From Olsenella sp. oral taxon 807 (lineage in GTDB: Bacteria; Actinomycetota; Coriobacteriia; Coriobacteriales; Atopobiaceae): a DNA stretch of 64,000 bases. Positions 1 to 8,536 of the stretch are shown here, in pieces. The position numbers were made by a program, and so were the translations under genes. Numbering within the stretch: position 1 is the first letter of the stretch; every line of letters starts with the position of its first letter. The notes beneath the pieces were generated by a model. It saw only the letters and a program-made list of their open reading frames with translations, was not told the origin of the DNA and did no database searches. Location: contig NZ_CP012069.2 of the NCBI RefSeq assembly GCF_001189515.2, forward strand, positions 682,001 to 746,000, in the 5' to 3' direction.

Positions 1-2
1 GG

Positions 3-851
3 CTCGCCACCGGCTCTGGCTGGCTGATCACGGACCGCTTTGGCCAGGGGATGCAGCGCTACTACCTCTACTCGAGAGGTGCCTACTCGGTCGCAAAGCC
101 AGGCGTCTCTCGCGACGGCGCAACTGGCCGGGGCGGCATTGGTGCGTACCACTTCACAACCGGCGCGGGGCATGTTCTGCGTGGGTCATTGAGAAGTGGC
201 TCTATTATCTACCTCGCCGACAACGATGGGAGGCTCGCCACCGGCTCTGGCTGGCTGGTCACGGACCGCTTTTGCCAGGGGCTGCAGCGCTACTACCTCT
301 ACTCGAGGGGTGCCTACTCGGTCGCGCAGCTCGGACGTTCGTCCGATGGCGAATCGGATATCGGTGGCGCCCATTACACGACGACGGCGGGCTATGTCCT
401 AAGAAACATGGACTTTGATGATGGCATGAGCTGGTTCTGGGCCAATAATGACGGGAGGATGTCTGACGTTACCGACGCACAGCGAGATCTCGTGAGCGTG
501 GCGTACTCCACCCCATCACCTGGTGCCGGGCTCTGTGCCATGTGGGTAAGCCAGGTCTTCTCCCGTGCGGGCTATCGTTATGCCGGGGGCAATGCCGATG
601 ACATGTACTGGCGCTGGTGTCACAGTTCAGATAGGGCGCAGCTCAGGGTTGGTATGGTCATTGCCGTTCCGTCACACTCGCACTCGCGCATGGGCAGTAT
701 CTACGGACACATTGGCATCTATGTAGGTCGCGGACAGGTCAGGGATAACGTTGGTGCCGTTCGAGACTCTCCCCTCGACGAGTGGATTCGCTACTACAGT
801 ACGACGGAGGTGGTTCGCTGGGGCTACCTCTTGGGTATCGCGCTTGCCTGA
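3..851 (+). CDS. Secreted cell-wall repeat protein with C-terminal cysteine-hydrolase-like domain (5' truncated by window)
   Basis: The open frame runs in from the left edge, so the true start and any signal peptide lie outside; the ATG at 51 falls inside a repeat. Two near-identical repeats of about 60-70 residues are visible, each with a GSGWL(V/I)TDRF block, a QRYYLYSRGAYSVA block and a short acidic NDGR block. Such repeats occur in surface proteins of Coriobacteriia and resemble wall- or glucan-binding modules. The last ~120 residues (from about 490) look like an NlpC/P60- or CHAP-type fold: a Cys in GLCAMWVSQVF and a His in GHIGIYVGRG would be the catalytic pair. The likely role is an extracellular peptidoglycan amidase or endopeptidase anchored by repeats. 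The family is an inference from motif layout. A hairpin terminator follows. Confidence 0.7.
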   Translation, partial: LATGSGWLITDRFGQGMQRYYLYSRGAYSVAKPGVSRDGATGRGGIGAYHFTTGAGHVLRGSLRSGSIIYLADNDGRLATGSGWLVTDRFCQGLQRYYLYSRGAYSVAQLGRSSDGESDIGGAHYTTTAGYVLRNMDFDDGMSWFWANNDGRMSDVTDAQRDLVSVAYSTPSPGAGLCAMWVSQVFSRAGYRYAGGNADDMYWRWCHSSDRAQLRVGMVIAVPSHSHSRMGSIYGHIGIYVGRGQVRDNVGAVRDSPLDEWIRYYSTTEVVRWGYLLGIALA

Positions 852-871
852 GGCTCGCATGATATGTTCAT

Positions 872-914
872 GGCGGCGTCCAGCATCTGTGTGCTGGGCG
901 TCGCCGTTCTTTCT
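872..914 (+). terminator. Intrinsic terminator after the repeat protein
   Basis: A 14-bp stem (872-885 with 892-905, two positions pairing as G-U in RNA) closes a 6-nt loop and is followed by a T-rich stretch, GTTCTTTCT. It lies 20 bases after the stop codon of the upstream gene, and just beyond the end of the convergent gene. Confidence 0.7.
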
Positions 915-925
915 CGGAGGGATTT

Positions 926-1684
926 CTACGGCCAGATGGCTGGCAGCAGGTAGGGGCAAGCGAGGCCACAGAGGAGGCCAAGGAACAGAAAGGGAGACAG
1001 GGGAAACTCTGTGAGGAACGAGTATGAGCCGGTGAGCAGCTTGAAGAGGAAGTAGACAGCTACAGTGGCAAAAAGCCCTAGGTAGAAGAACACGACTCCG
1101 GGAAAGCCAACCGCCACCGAAAGCGCAAGGGCCATCTTGAAAGCACCAGCTCCTACCCCGTGAGAGATTCCGTTGGACGCCTTTAGTGCGGAAGCTATGC
1201 TGCATACGAAGAGGACAAGGGTGATCATGAATGCGCCGAGAGATCCGAGCAGGGAGGAGAGGACGTCTCCTCTTAGCCAGCCGCTCAGCACCCGATACGC
1301 GAGGCCGAGCAGGAGGGTCAGTATGACAAGCTCGTTGGGTATGATGTTTATAGTCAACTCTATCCACACGGCAACGATCACTGTGGTGAGGAGCATACAG
1401 CCGATCAAAGACTGTGCCATGGGCATGGACGCCAAGGGCGTGGAGGCGGGTAGCGAGCGGCTCGCGAGAAGCCCCATGGCGGCGCAGGCTGCGATGTGAG
1501 TGAGCGGGAGCGCGAGACGGAGGGCGTCCCTTCGGGACGGGTCGATGTCAGGTCCAGCGAGTCCCTTCCTGTGACAAACGTGCTCGGTGGCGCGCTGTGA
1601 AATTCCCTCTGCGCACAGTCCGATAACGATCCCATAAAGGGCTGTGGTGATTAGTATGGCCGTCATGTTCAATTCTCCAATCAT
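926..1684 (-). CDS. Prepilin-peptidase-like (A24 family) membrane protein, catalytic Asp residues missing
   Basis: A 252-residue polytopic membrane protein with about seven hydrophobic segments, the usual size of type IV prepilin leader peptidases. Both aspartyl-protease signature regions can be aligned, but neither keeps its Asp. The first, normally D-x(n)-IPN, reads WIELTINIIPN with Glu in place of Asp. The second, normally GxGDxK, reads GAGAFKM with Ala in place of Asp (GCT codon, one base from GAT). The N-terminal four-Cys motif of classical enzymes is also not evident. It may be a catalytically dead paralogue or a decaying gene; the frame is intact. No pilin genes are adjacent. The start at 1684 could instead be the internal Met seven codons in. 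It is convergent with the upstream repeat protein. Confidence 0.6.
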   Translation of the reverse strand: MIGELNMTAILITTALYGIVIGLCAEGISQRATEHVCHRKGLAGPDIDPSRRDALRLALPLTHIAACAAMGLLASRSLPASTPLASMPMAQSLIGCMLLTTVIVAVWIELTINIIPNELVILTLLLGLAYRVLSGWLRGDVLSSLLGSLGAFMITLVLFVCSIASALKASNGISHGVGAGAFKMALALSVAVGFPGVVFFYLGLFATVAVYFLFKLLTGSYSFLTEFPLSPFLFLGLLCGLACPYLLPAIWP

Positions 1685-2082
1685 AGCCGCTGGGACAGGC
1701 AGTCTGAATTTCTCGCTGACTGACCGTAGGTCCCTGCCGTCGGGCAGCAGATACCGGATACGGTCGCGCTCGCATGTACCTCTCCCTCACCTTTGTCGTT
1801 TTTGGGCCGTGAGAGCGTCGCACAGGACAGCGGCACTTGGTCCATTCTTATCATAGGGGTCCGTGGGTGCAGACGACGTTTATGCGAACGGGGGAGAGTG
1901 CATCGACGGACGGCTCGCAAGGCTCAGTTACAGCTGCGGTGTGGCTTCTGAAAAACAAGGAGTCGCTGGTCTCCTCTCGTTCCTTCGCAGCCTGCGCCAA
2001 AGGCACTTCATGACTTGCGAACAACCAACTTCCCTTCTATCTTGAACGGTAGTGTTCGGTGTGCACAGAAGGAGGCTGGAGC
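1685..2082. other. Divergent intergenic region
   Basis: About 400 bases separate two divergently transcribed genes. A TATGAT-like -10 hexamer for the minus-strand gene is visible at 1850-1855 (read on the minus strand), without a convincing -35. No RNA gene or repeat was recognised. Confidence 0.3.
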
Positions 2083-3261
2083 TTGATTGCCAGAAGCATG
2101 GAAGAGATAGCCCTCAAGATGGCCGGGTGGTTTCCCGTTGTGTCCGTCACGGGACCGCGCCAAAGCGGTAAGTCAACGCTCGTGAGGAAGGTCTTTTCTG
2201 AGTATGACTATGTCAACCTCGAGAACATTGACACGCGAGAAGCGGCACTCGCTGACCCCGTGGGTTTCATACGCGATCGTCCGCAGCGTCTGGTCATCGA
2301 TGAGGCGCAGCTGGCGCCCGAGCTCTTCAATATGATTCAAGTCGTATCGGACGAGACGGGCGAGCCGGGGCAATACATTCTGTCGGGCTCTCAAAACTTC
2401 CTTTTGCTCAGGAGTATCACGCAGTCGCTGGCTGGGCGTGTGGGTCTGCTTCGGCTTATGCCGTTGTCTTTTGCTGAGGCTCGAGCTGAGCAGGGCGACT
2501 TAGGCCTCGATGACTTCATGCGAAAGGGCGGATACCCGCGACTATACGATAGGAAGATTCCAGCACGTGTGTACTACGACGGGTATGTCTCGACCTATCT
2601 GGAGCGTGACGTCGCGGGTTATCTGGATGTCAGGAACATTCGCCAGTTCGAGACGATGCTGCGGCTCGTCGCCCAGACGGCCGGTGGACTCCTTAACATC
2701 ACGCGCCTTGCGCAGGATGCGAGTGTGTCAAGCAAGACGGCACGGGAATGGTTGTCGATACTCGAGTCGAGCTACATCATCTTCCTGCTGCCACCATACT
2801 TCGCCAACATTCGCAAGAGGCTTGTCAAGACTCCAAAGCTATATCTCAACGATACCGGTCTGCTCTGCCATCTCTTGGGTATACGCTCTTTCGAGCAGCT
2901 GCGTGATAGTCCCATGAGAGGTGCCGTATTCGAAAACCTTATTATCGCCGAGTCGATGAAGCAATATCTTAATGCGGGTGTCGTGCCCGAGATGTACTTC
3001 TATAGAGATTCCCGGGGTAAGGAAGTCGACCTCGTCGATCTTACGAATGCACCCAAGCTTGTGGAGATCAAGTCCTCGAGGACGTTCAGAGGTACATTCA
3101 GTGCCACGGTCAACGAGCTTGCCTCACTTGTGCCGGGTGGCGTCCCCAAGGAGTGCCGCTACGTGGTTATGCGGCGTGACGATGATATTGTGGTCGGAGA
3201 TGTTCAGGTAGTCTCCGCCGAAAGCTGGCTCTTGAGGTGTCCCGACGTCTCGTATCGCTAG
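2083..3261 (+). CDS. AAA ATPase with C-terminal DUF4143 domain
   Basis: A 392-residue protein of the AAA_14/DUF4143 family. The Walker A motif GPRQSGKST lies near the N-terminus and a Walker B-like LVIDEAQL about 50 residues later, followed by a sensor-like LSGSQN. The middle part looks like a winged-helix segment, and the C-terminal third carries the DUF4143 nuclease-like fold with FYRDSRGKEVDLV and LVEIKSS, resembling the D...ExK core of restriction-like nucleases. The role of this very common family is unsettled; DNA-linked functions are suspected. A TTG start at 2083 is preferred because AAGGAGG (2068-2074) lies at ideal spacing; the longer GTG start at 2059 has no such site. The gene stands alone, convergent with the DUF5648 gene. 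Confidence 0.85.
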   Translation: MIARSMEEIALKMAGWFPVVSVTGPRQSGKSTLVRKVFSEYDYVNLENIDTREAALADPVGFIRDRPQRLVIDEAQLAPELFNMIQVVSDETGEPGQYILSGSQNFLLLRSITQSLAGRVGLLRLMPLSFAEARAEQGDLGLDDFMRKGGYPRLYDRKIPARVYYDGYVSTYLERDVAGYLDVRNIRQFETMLRLVAQTAGGLLNITRLAQDASVSSKTAREWLSILESSYIIFLLPPYFANIRKRLVKTPKLYLNDTGLLCHLLGIRSFEQLRDSPMRGAVFENLIIAESMKQYLNAGVVPEMYFYRDSRGKEVDLVDLTNAPKLVEIKSSRTFRGTFSATVNELASLVPGGVPKECRYVVMRRDDDIVVGDVQVVSAESWLLRCPDVSYR

Positions 3262-3363
3262 ACTGATGAACCTGCCCAGATTCCCTAGATGAGGTGATGC
3301 CAGGTTCGTGAGTTCGTGTGGGTGGTTGCGTCACCTCCCTGGTGGCGTGGGCCTCAGGTCTGA

Positions 3364-3450
3364 GCCCCATGGCATTACGGGGACCATGGGGCCGTCGATG
3401 TCGTGGGGCCCGTGGCCCCGCCCGGTCGCGCGAGCGGGCGGGGCCACGGG
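3364..3450. repeat. Two strong perfect hairpins in a convergent intergenic region
   Basis: The first hairpin pairs 3364-3372 with 3384-3392 (9 bp, perfect). The second pairs 3409-3423 with 3436-3450 (15 bp, perfect, nearly all G/C, 12-nt loop). Neither is followed by a T-run. They lie between two convergent genes (3262-3783) and directly abut a GTGTACAC pair element. The rest of this 520-base gap holds a tandem 14-mer (CAGGCTCTGCGCGA, twice) near 3605 and nothing else recognised. Confidence 0.6.
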
Positions 3451-3451
3451 A

Positions 3452-3509
3452 GTGTACACAGATCGGTGGAAATGGCCCCTCGGCGCCGTTTTGGGGCATT
3501 CGTGTACAC
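3452..3509. repeat. GTGTACAC pair element, copy 1
   Basis: The self-palindromic octamer GTGTACAC occurs at 3452-3459 and 3502-3509, start to start 50 bp apart, with a 42-nt interior beginning AGATCG and ending GCATTC. Two more pairs with exactly the same spacing are at 54417 and 54500. The right half of the interior resembles that of the copy at 54500, so the copies appear related by descent. Confidence 0.7.
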
Positions 3510-3783
3510 TGTTGCGTCGCGAGCTGCGTCGGGTGGCGCGAGCGGCTCAACCACCATGGTGTGCCGGTGCCCCCTCGGTGGTCGCCTCTTCCCTGGTCGG
3601 AAACAGGCTCTGCGCGACAGGCTCTGCGCGAGTGGTGCTGCCTGCCGCTAGGTTGGCGTTTTCACTGAGACGTCAACCCACACAAGCCTCCGAAAAGCCT
3701 TCTTAAGGACCTCTAGTGTGACCTAAGGCCAAGGTGAGCCATTGCCTTACGGATCGTGTCAATGCTTACCGGATTCCAATGCT

Positions 3784-4935
3784 CTACCAGACCCTCACGA
3801 GTTTGGCATCGTAGAGCCACGGTCCATACGACATGAGCTTGCCAGATCTACGCCAGACAACTCTTCCCGTCACCGTTACCGTTTTACCGACATGGCTCGC
3901 AAACCACTTCTGTGGCTCATTCCACCATGTATTGTAGCCACGTCCAAGCCACTTGACCAAATCGAGACTGTTCGTCGTTTCCGTGGGAGTTGTGTCTACC
4001 GTGCTCGGTGGGATATTACGAATGGTCAACGGCCTCTGGAGCTGCACGCTGTAGGCAGTGCCATCAAAGTCTTGCAGGGACTCTGCAACCGCTTTCCCCG
4101 TGACGGTTATGGTGTCACCGTCGTTCACGCTCGTCGGGTTCCTATCAATGGCGGCCCTAACCTCGGCCTCCCTGCGCTGGGAATCGGTCTGCCCGCTGCG
4201 AGCGCTCACGGCGTAGAACGCGACACCCTCGCCGGACCAACCGTCCCTGATCAGATTGTCGTATTCTGTCTTGTCCGTTGTGAGGAGGTGGGTTCCCGCC
4301 TTGAGCCACCTGTTGTAGAGCCTCCACACCGACACACCGCCACCACTATAGAACGCGACGCCCTCACGGTTCCAGCCGGCCCTACCGAGCGCATCGTACT
4401 CTTTGCGGTCGCTCGTGAGCAGGTGATCACCGCTCTACCTGTTGTAGAGGCGCCAGACCGGGTTCGAGCCCGAGCTTGGTGCTGCCCATGCGGTGCCCTC
4501 GCCCGACCAGCCCACCTTGCCGAGGCTGTTGTACTCGGTCCTGCTCGTGGTATAGAGGTGCTCTCCCGACCATCTGTTATAGAGGCGTAAGACGTCCTGG
4601 GTGGCAGCAGCGAGGGTAGCCGCGTCCGACTCCATGCTGTTTTGAGACGCGGTGTCCTCGCCGGTCTCCTCGGGCTTTTCGCTGGGGGGCGTGATGGCTT
4701 CTTCAGCCGATCCGGCCACGTCCACCCCTGGCGCGCCCTCTGGTCCCAGGTCTGTCATCGTTTCGGCTCCCTGCTCACCGATGGTCGCTTCCACCTGGCC
4801 CATGTCTGTATCAGCCCACGCCAGCTGCGGGAGCAGAGTAGCAAGGCCGATCACGCACACGCATGCCATGGCACGAACCCATGTTACCTTGCAGGTCGTG
4901 CCTCCGACCCGTCCCGGCTGACCCATAGCGCTCAT
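3784..4935 (-). pseudogene. Secreted DUF5648 (LYNR) repeat protein, interrupted by one in-frame stop
   Basis: The frame starts at the ATG at 4935, preceded by a GGAGA ribosome site, with a signal peptide (hydrophobic CVCVIGLATLL, likely cleavage after AWA). An acidic Ser/Thr/Glu-rich linker precedes three DUF5648-type repeats containing RLYNRW, SGEHLYTTSRTEY and GWSGEGTAW. At 4435-4437, where the first and third repeats have Trp after RLYNR, the second has TAG. The frame then continues open for 216 codons through the rest of repeat two, repeat three and a domain with two TVTGK/TVTGR strands, ending at 3784. A single TGG-to-TAG change explains it. DUF5648 repeats are found in secreted proteins and often accompany lytic domains; the exact role is unknown. 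It could be a fresh pseudogene, a readthrough product or a sequencing error. Confidence 0.75.
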
Positions 4936-5099
4936 GTTATCTCCTATCGCTTGCGTTGTACGGATGCTGAAAGGATAACCTTTTGTGCGTGTCTGGGATG
5001 ACCTGTGGGGGCGAGCGCACCAATGAGTCGGATGAGCGGCATGTCTATCTCCAACAGATCTGTGGTGCCTGTATCTCACGCAAGCTAATGACTTGCATA

Positions 5100-6071
5100 C
5101 AAAGTGCGCCTTTCCGTCACGTTGTCGCCCGGAGGGGGCGCAAGGCAACCGCCCGCCAGGATGCGGGGCACTATGGAAAATGGCCCAACTGGGCAAACGC
5201 GCCCGGGCAACCGCCCGCCAGGCTGCGGGGCGGGTTGCGCCGGGGCCCCGAACTTCGGCTTGGGGTCTGGCCTCACGGAAAGGCGCACTCTGCGCGACCG
5301 CTCGCGTACAGACTGCGCCTTTCCGTGAGGTGCTGGGTGCAGACTGCGCTTTTCCGTGAGGCCCAACATGCAGAATGCGCTTTTGCGTGAGGCCCAACGT
5401 ACAGAATGCGCTTTTGCGTGAGGCCCAACGTACAGACTGCGCTTTTGCGTGAGGCGGCTCGACGTTTGCCCAGGTGAGGAAAAGCGCACTCTACGGAAAA
5501 GCGCATTCTGCAACCCGTGCCGTACGGAAAAGCGCATTCTGGCGGCACGATCTCACGGAAAGACGCACTCTGCGGGAGTAGCGGGGACAGAGTGCGCCTT
5601 TCCGTGAGGCCCAACATGCAGACTGCGCTTTTGCGTGAGGCGGTGAGCACAGAATGCGCTTTTCCGTGAGGCAGCGGACACAGAATGCGCTTTTGCGTGA
5701 GGCGGCTCGACGTTTGCCCAGGTGAGAAAAGGCGCACTCTACGGAAAAGCGCATTCTGCAACCCGTGCCGTACGGAAAAGCGCATTCTGGTGGCACGATC
5801 TCACGGAAAGACGCATTCTGCGGGAGTGGCGGGGACAGACTGCGCCTTTCCGTGAGGCCCAACATGCAGAGCGCACTTTTCCGTGAGGCCCAACTTACAG
5901 AATGCACTTTTCCGTGAGGCCCAACATACAGAATGCGCCTTTCCGTGAGGCGGTGAGTACAGACTGCACTTTTCCGTGAGGCCCAACGTGCAGGCTGCGC
6001 CTTTCCGTTACGTCGTTGCTCAGAGAAGGTGTGGGACAACCGCCCGCCAGACTGCGGGGGGGTTGCGCCAA
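5100..6071. repeat. 31-bp-phased intergenic repeat array with inverted blocks
   Basis: This fills most of the 1.3-kb gap between the DUF5648 gene and pflB. The core unit is about 22 nt, approximating ACAGAMTGCGCYTTTSCGTG. Forward units start at 5308, 5339, 5370, 5401 and 5432; at 5587, 5618, 5649 and 5680; and at 5835, 5866, 5897, 5928, 5959 and 5990. All fit 5308 plus a multiple of 31. The two gaps between runs are exactly 155 bp (5 x 31) and hold inverted units; the blocks around 5453-5620 and 5701-5868 are near copies 248 bp (8 x 31) apart. Spacers are about 9 nt, often CCCAAC(A/G)T. Copies of a CAACCGCCCGCCAG hairpin element flank the array (5145, 5209, 6037). Long open frames here are by-products of the repeats. 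Confidence 0.85.
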
Positions 6072-6149
6072 GTGACCTCGAGTCCCGCGAGGTGCGCACT
6101 ACCACTGCGCACTACCGCTTCGCACGATCGTGATCGCCTCGAAGCATCC

Positions 6150-6184
6150 AAAAAGGGCACCCGCCTTGTTACTGCGGGTGCCCC
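6150..6184 (-). terminator. Intrinsic terminator of pflA-pflB
   Basis: A perfect 10-bp stem, GGGCACCCGC (6155-6164) with GCGGGTGCCC (6174-6183), closes a 9-nt loop and on the minus strand is followed by TTTTT (6150-6154 complement). It lies about 65 bases after the pflB stop codon. Confidence 0.9.
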
Positions 6185-6247
6185 AAAGGTCACATGTCAG
6201 CTAGCCCTTACAACGGCGCTGCGCCAGCCCTTCTGCCAGAACTATCC

Positions 6248-8512
6248 TTACATATGGTCGTGGCAGGTGCGCGCGATGACGTCGAGCTGCTGCTCGCGGG
6301 TGAGGTCGATGAACTTCACCGCATAGCCGGAGACTCGAATCGTGAAGTTGGCGTACTCGGGCTTCTCGGGATGCTCCATGGCGTCCTTGAGCTTGTCCAC
6401 ACCGAAGACGTTCACGTTCAGGTGATGTGCGCCGGCGGTAAAGTAGCCATCCATGACGTGCACGAGGTTGACCTTGCGCTGCGTGTCATCGGTACCCAGT
6501 GCGCTCGGGTTGATGGTCTGGGTGTTGGAGATACCATCAAGCGCGTACTCGTAGGGGAGCTTTGCCACGGAATTCAGCGAGGCCAGAAGCCCGTTCTGCT
6601 CTGCGCCATAGGAGGGGTTCGCACCCGGTGCGAAGGGCGTGTAGGCCTTGCGACCGTCGGGAAGGGCACCTGTCGCCCTGCCGTACACCACGTTCGAGGT
6701 GATGGTGAGGATCGAGGTCGTGGCCTCGGAGTTGCGGTAGGTGTGGTATTTCCTAAGCTTGGTCATGAAGGTCTTGAGCAGCCACACGGCGAGGTCATCG
6801 GCGCGTGCGTCGTCGTTGCCGTAGCGGGGGAAGTCGCCCTCGACCTCGAAGCCCGTGGCAACGCCGCTCTCGTCGCGCACTGCTTTGACCTTGGCATACT
6901 TGATGGCGCAGAGCGAATCGACCACGTGCGAGAATCCCGCGATACCCGTCGCGAAGGTACGCCTTACGTCGGTGTCGATGAGGGCCATCAGAGCCGACTC
7001 GTAGTAGTACTTGTCATGCATGTACTGGATGAGGTCCAGGATGTTGACGTAGAGCCCGGCCAGCCAGTCCATCATCAGGTCGTACTTGTGCATGACCTCA
7101 TCGTAGTCGAGGTACTCGGAAGTGATGGGGGCGTACTCGGGACCCACCTGCATGTGCTTGCCCTGCTTGTCCAGGAACTTCTCGTCCTTACCGCCATTGA
7201 TGGCATAGAGCAGGCACTTGGCGAGGTTGGCGCGAGCGCCGAAGAACTGCATCTCCTTGCCGGTCTCTGTGGCCGAGACGCAGCAGCAGATGCTGTAGTC
7301 GTCACCCCAGATGGGACGCATGACATCGTCGTTCTCGTACTGGATCGAGGACGTCTCGATGGAGATCTTGGCCGCGTACTGGCGGAAGTTCTCGGGGAGC
7401 ATCTCGGAGTAGAGCACTGTGAGGTTGGGCTCGGGCGCGGGACCCATGTTCTCGAGCGTGTGCAGGAAGCGATAGTCGCTCTTGGTCACCATGTGACGCC
7501 CGTCCATGCCCAGGCCCGCCATCTCGAGGGTCGCCCATACGGGGTCGCCGGAGAAGAGCTGGTTGTAGGAGGGGATGCGGGCGAACTTGACCATGCGGAA
7601 CTTCAGGACCATGTGGTCGATGAGCTCCTGGGCCTCGGTCTCGGTGAGCTTGCCGGCCTTGAGGTCGCGCTCGATGTAGATGTCCAGGAAGGTCGAGATG
7701 CGGCCCACGGACATGGCGGCGCCGTTCTGGGTCTTGATGGCAGCAAGGTAGCCAAAGTAGAGCCACTGCACGGCCTCGTGAGCATCCTTGGCAGGCGCGG
7801 AGATGTCATAGCCGTAGATCTTGGCCATCTCCTTCATGCCCTTCAGGGCGCGAATCTGATCGGCGATCTCCTCCCTCAGACGGATAATGTCATCGGTCAT
7901 GGTGCCGTTGCCGCAGTTGAGAAGATCCTCCTGCTTCTTGGCGATGAGGAAGTCGATGCCGTAGAGGGCCACCCTGCGGTAGTCGCCCACGATGCGGCCA
8001 CGCCCGTAGGTGTCGGGAAGCCCCGTTACGATGTGAGAGTGGCGGGCGGCGCGCATCTCGGGGGTATATGCATCGAAGACGGCCTGGTTGTGCGTCTTAT
8101 GGTACTCGTTGAAGATCTTGTTGTACTTGTCGTTGATGTGGTAGCCGTAGTTCTCGGCTGCCTCCTGCGCCATCTTGATGCCGCCATAGGGCATGAAGGC
8201 GCGCTTCAGGGGCTTGTCGGTCTGCAGGCCGACTACCTTCTCGAGCTCCTTCATCGACTCGTCGATGTACCCAGGGCCGTAGGCCGTGAGACTCGACACG
8301 ACCTCGGTCTCGCAGTCGAGAACACCGTCATGCTTGCGCTCCTCGGCCTGGAGTTCCTGCAGGCGACCCCAGAGCTTGTCAGTCGCCTCGGTGGGGCCGG
8401 CGAGGAAGCTCTCGTCGCCCTCGTACTGGGTGTAGTTGCGCTGGATGAAGTCGCGCACGTTGACATCATCCACCCAGTGGCCGCCGGTAAAGCCGTTCCA
8501 TGCCTCTTGCAT
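6248..8512 (-). CDS. pflB: Formate C-acetyltransferase (pyruvate formate-lyase)
   Basis: A 754-residue glycyl-radical enzyme, full length for PflB. In the cytoplasm it converts pyruvate and CoA to acetyl-CoA and formate during anaerobic growth. The active-site cysteines are in [10 protein letters not shown] (Cys 409-411, matching the Cys-Cys pair of the E. coli enzyme), and the glycyl-radical site is the Gly in RVSGYAVKF (residue 729), 25 residues from the C-terminus. The start at 8512 has a strong AAGGAGG site. It follows pflA with a 24-base gap, so the pair is one operon in the order pflA-pflB, opposite to the usual pflB-pflA of enterobacteria. A terminator follows, and an Fnr-type box lies upstream of pflA. 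Confidence 0.97.
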   Translation of the reverse strand: MQEAWNGFTGGHWVDDVNVRDFIQRNYTQYEGDESFLAGPTEATDKLWGRLQELQAEERKHDGVLDCETEVVSSLTAYGPGYIDESMKELEKVVGLQTDKPLKRAFMPYGGIKMAQEAAENYGYHINDKYNKIFNEYHKTHNQAVFDAYTPEMRAARHSHIVTGLPDTYGRGRIVGDYRRVALYGIDFLIAKKQEDLLNCGNGTMTDDIIRLREEIADQIRALKGMKEMAKIYGYDISAPAKDAHEAVQWLYFGYLAAIKTQNGAAMSVGRISTFLDIYIERDLKAGKLTETEAQELIDHMVLKFRMVKFARIPSYNQLFSGDPVWATLEMAGLGMDGRHMVTKSDYRFLHTLENMGPAPEPNLTVLYSEMLPENFRQYAAKISIETSSIQYENDDVMRPIWGDDYSICCCVSATETGKEMQFFGARANLAKCLLYAINGGKDEKFLDKQGKHMQVGPEYAPITSEYLDYDEVMHKYDLMMDWLAGLYVNILDLIQYMHDKYYYESALMALIDTDVRRTFATGIAGFSHVVDSLCAIKYAKVKAVRDESGVATGFEVEGDFPRYGNDDARADDLAVWLLKTFMTKLRKYHTYRNSEATTSILTITSNVVYGRATGALPDGRKAYTPFAPGANPSYGAEQNGLLASLNSVAKLPYEYALDGISNTQTINPSALGTDDTQRKVNLVHVMDGYFTAGAHHLNVNVFGVDKLKDAMEHPEKPEYANFTIRVSGYAVKFIDLTREQQLDVIARTCHDHM

Positions 8513-8536
8513 CTCATACCTCCTTGGTATAAGGTC

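Noticed and set aside
5100-6071. CRISPR array
   Set aside because: Units are ~22 nt with ~9-nt spacers that are themselves similar; copies occur in both orientations; no cas genes are present.
5273-6105. Minus-strand open frames of 150-204 codons encoding LTEKRILYVGPHGKAHS-like repeats
   Set aside because: They are read out of the 31-bp non-coding array (three units = 93 bp keeps any frame open), lack ribosome sites and occur in overlapping frames.
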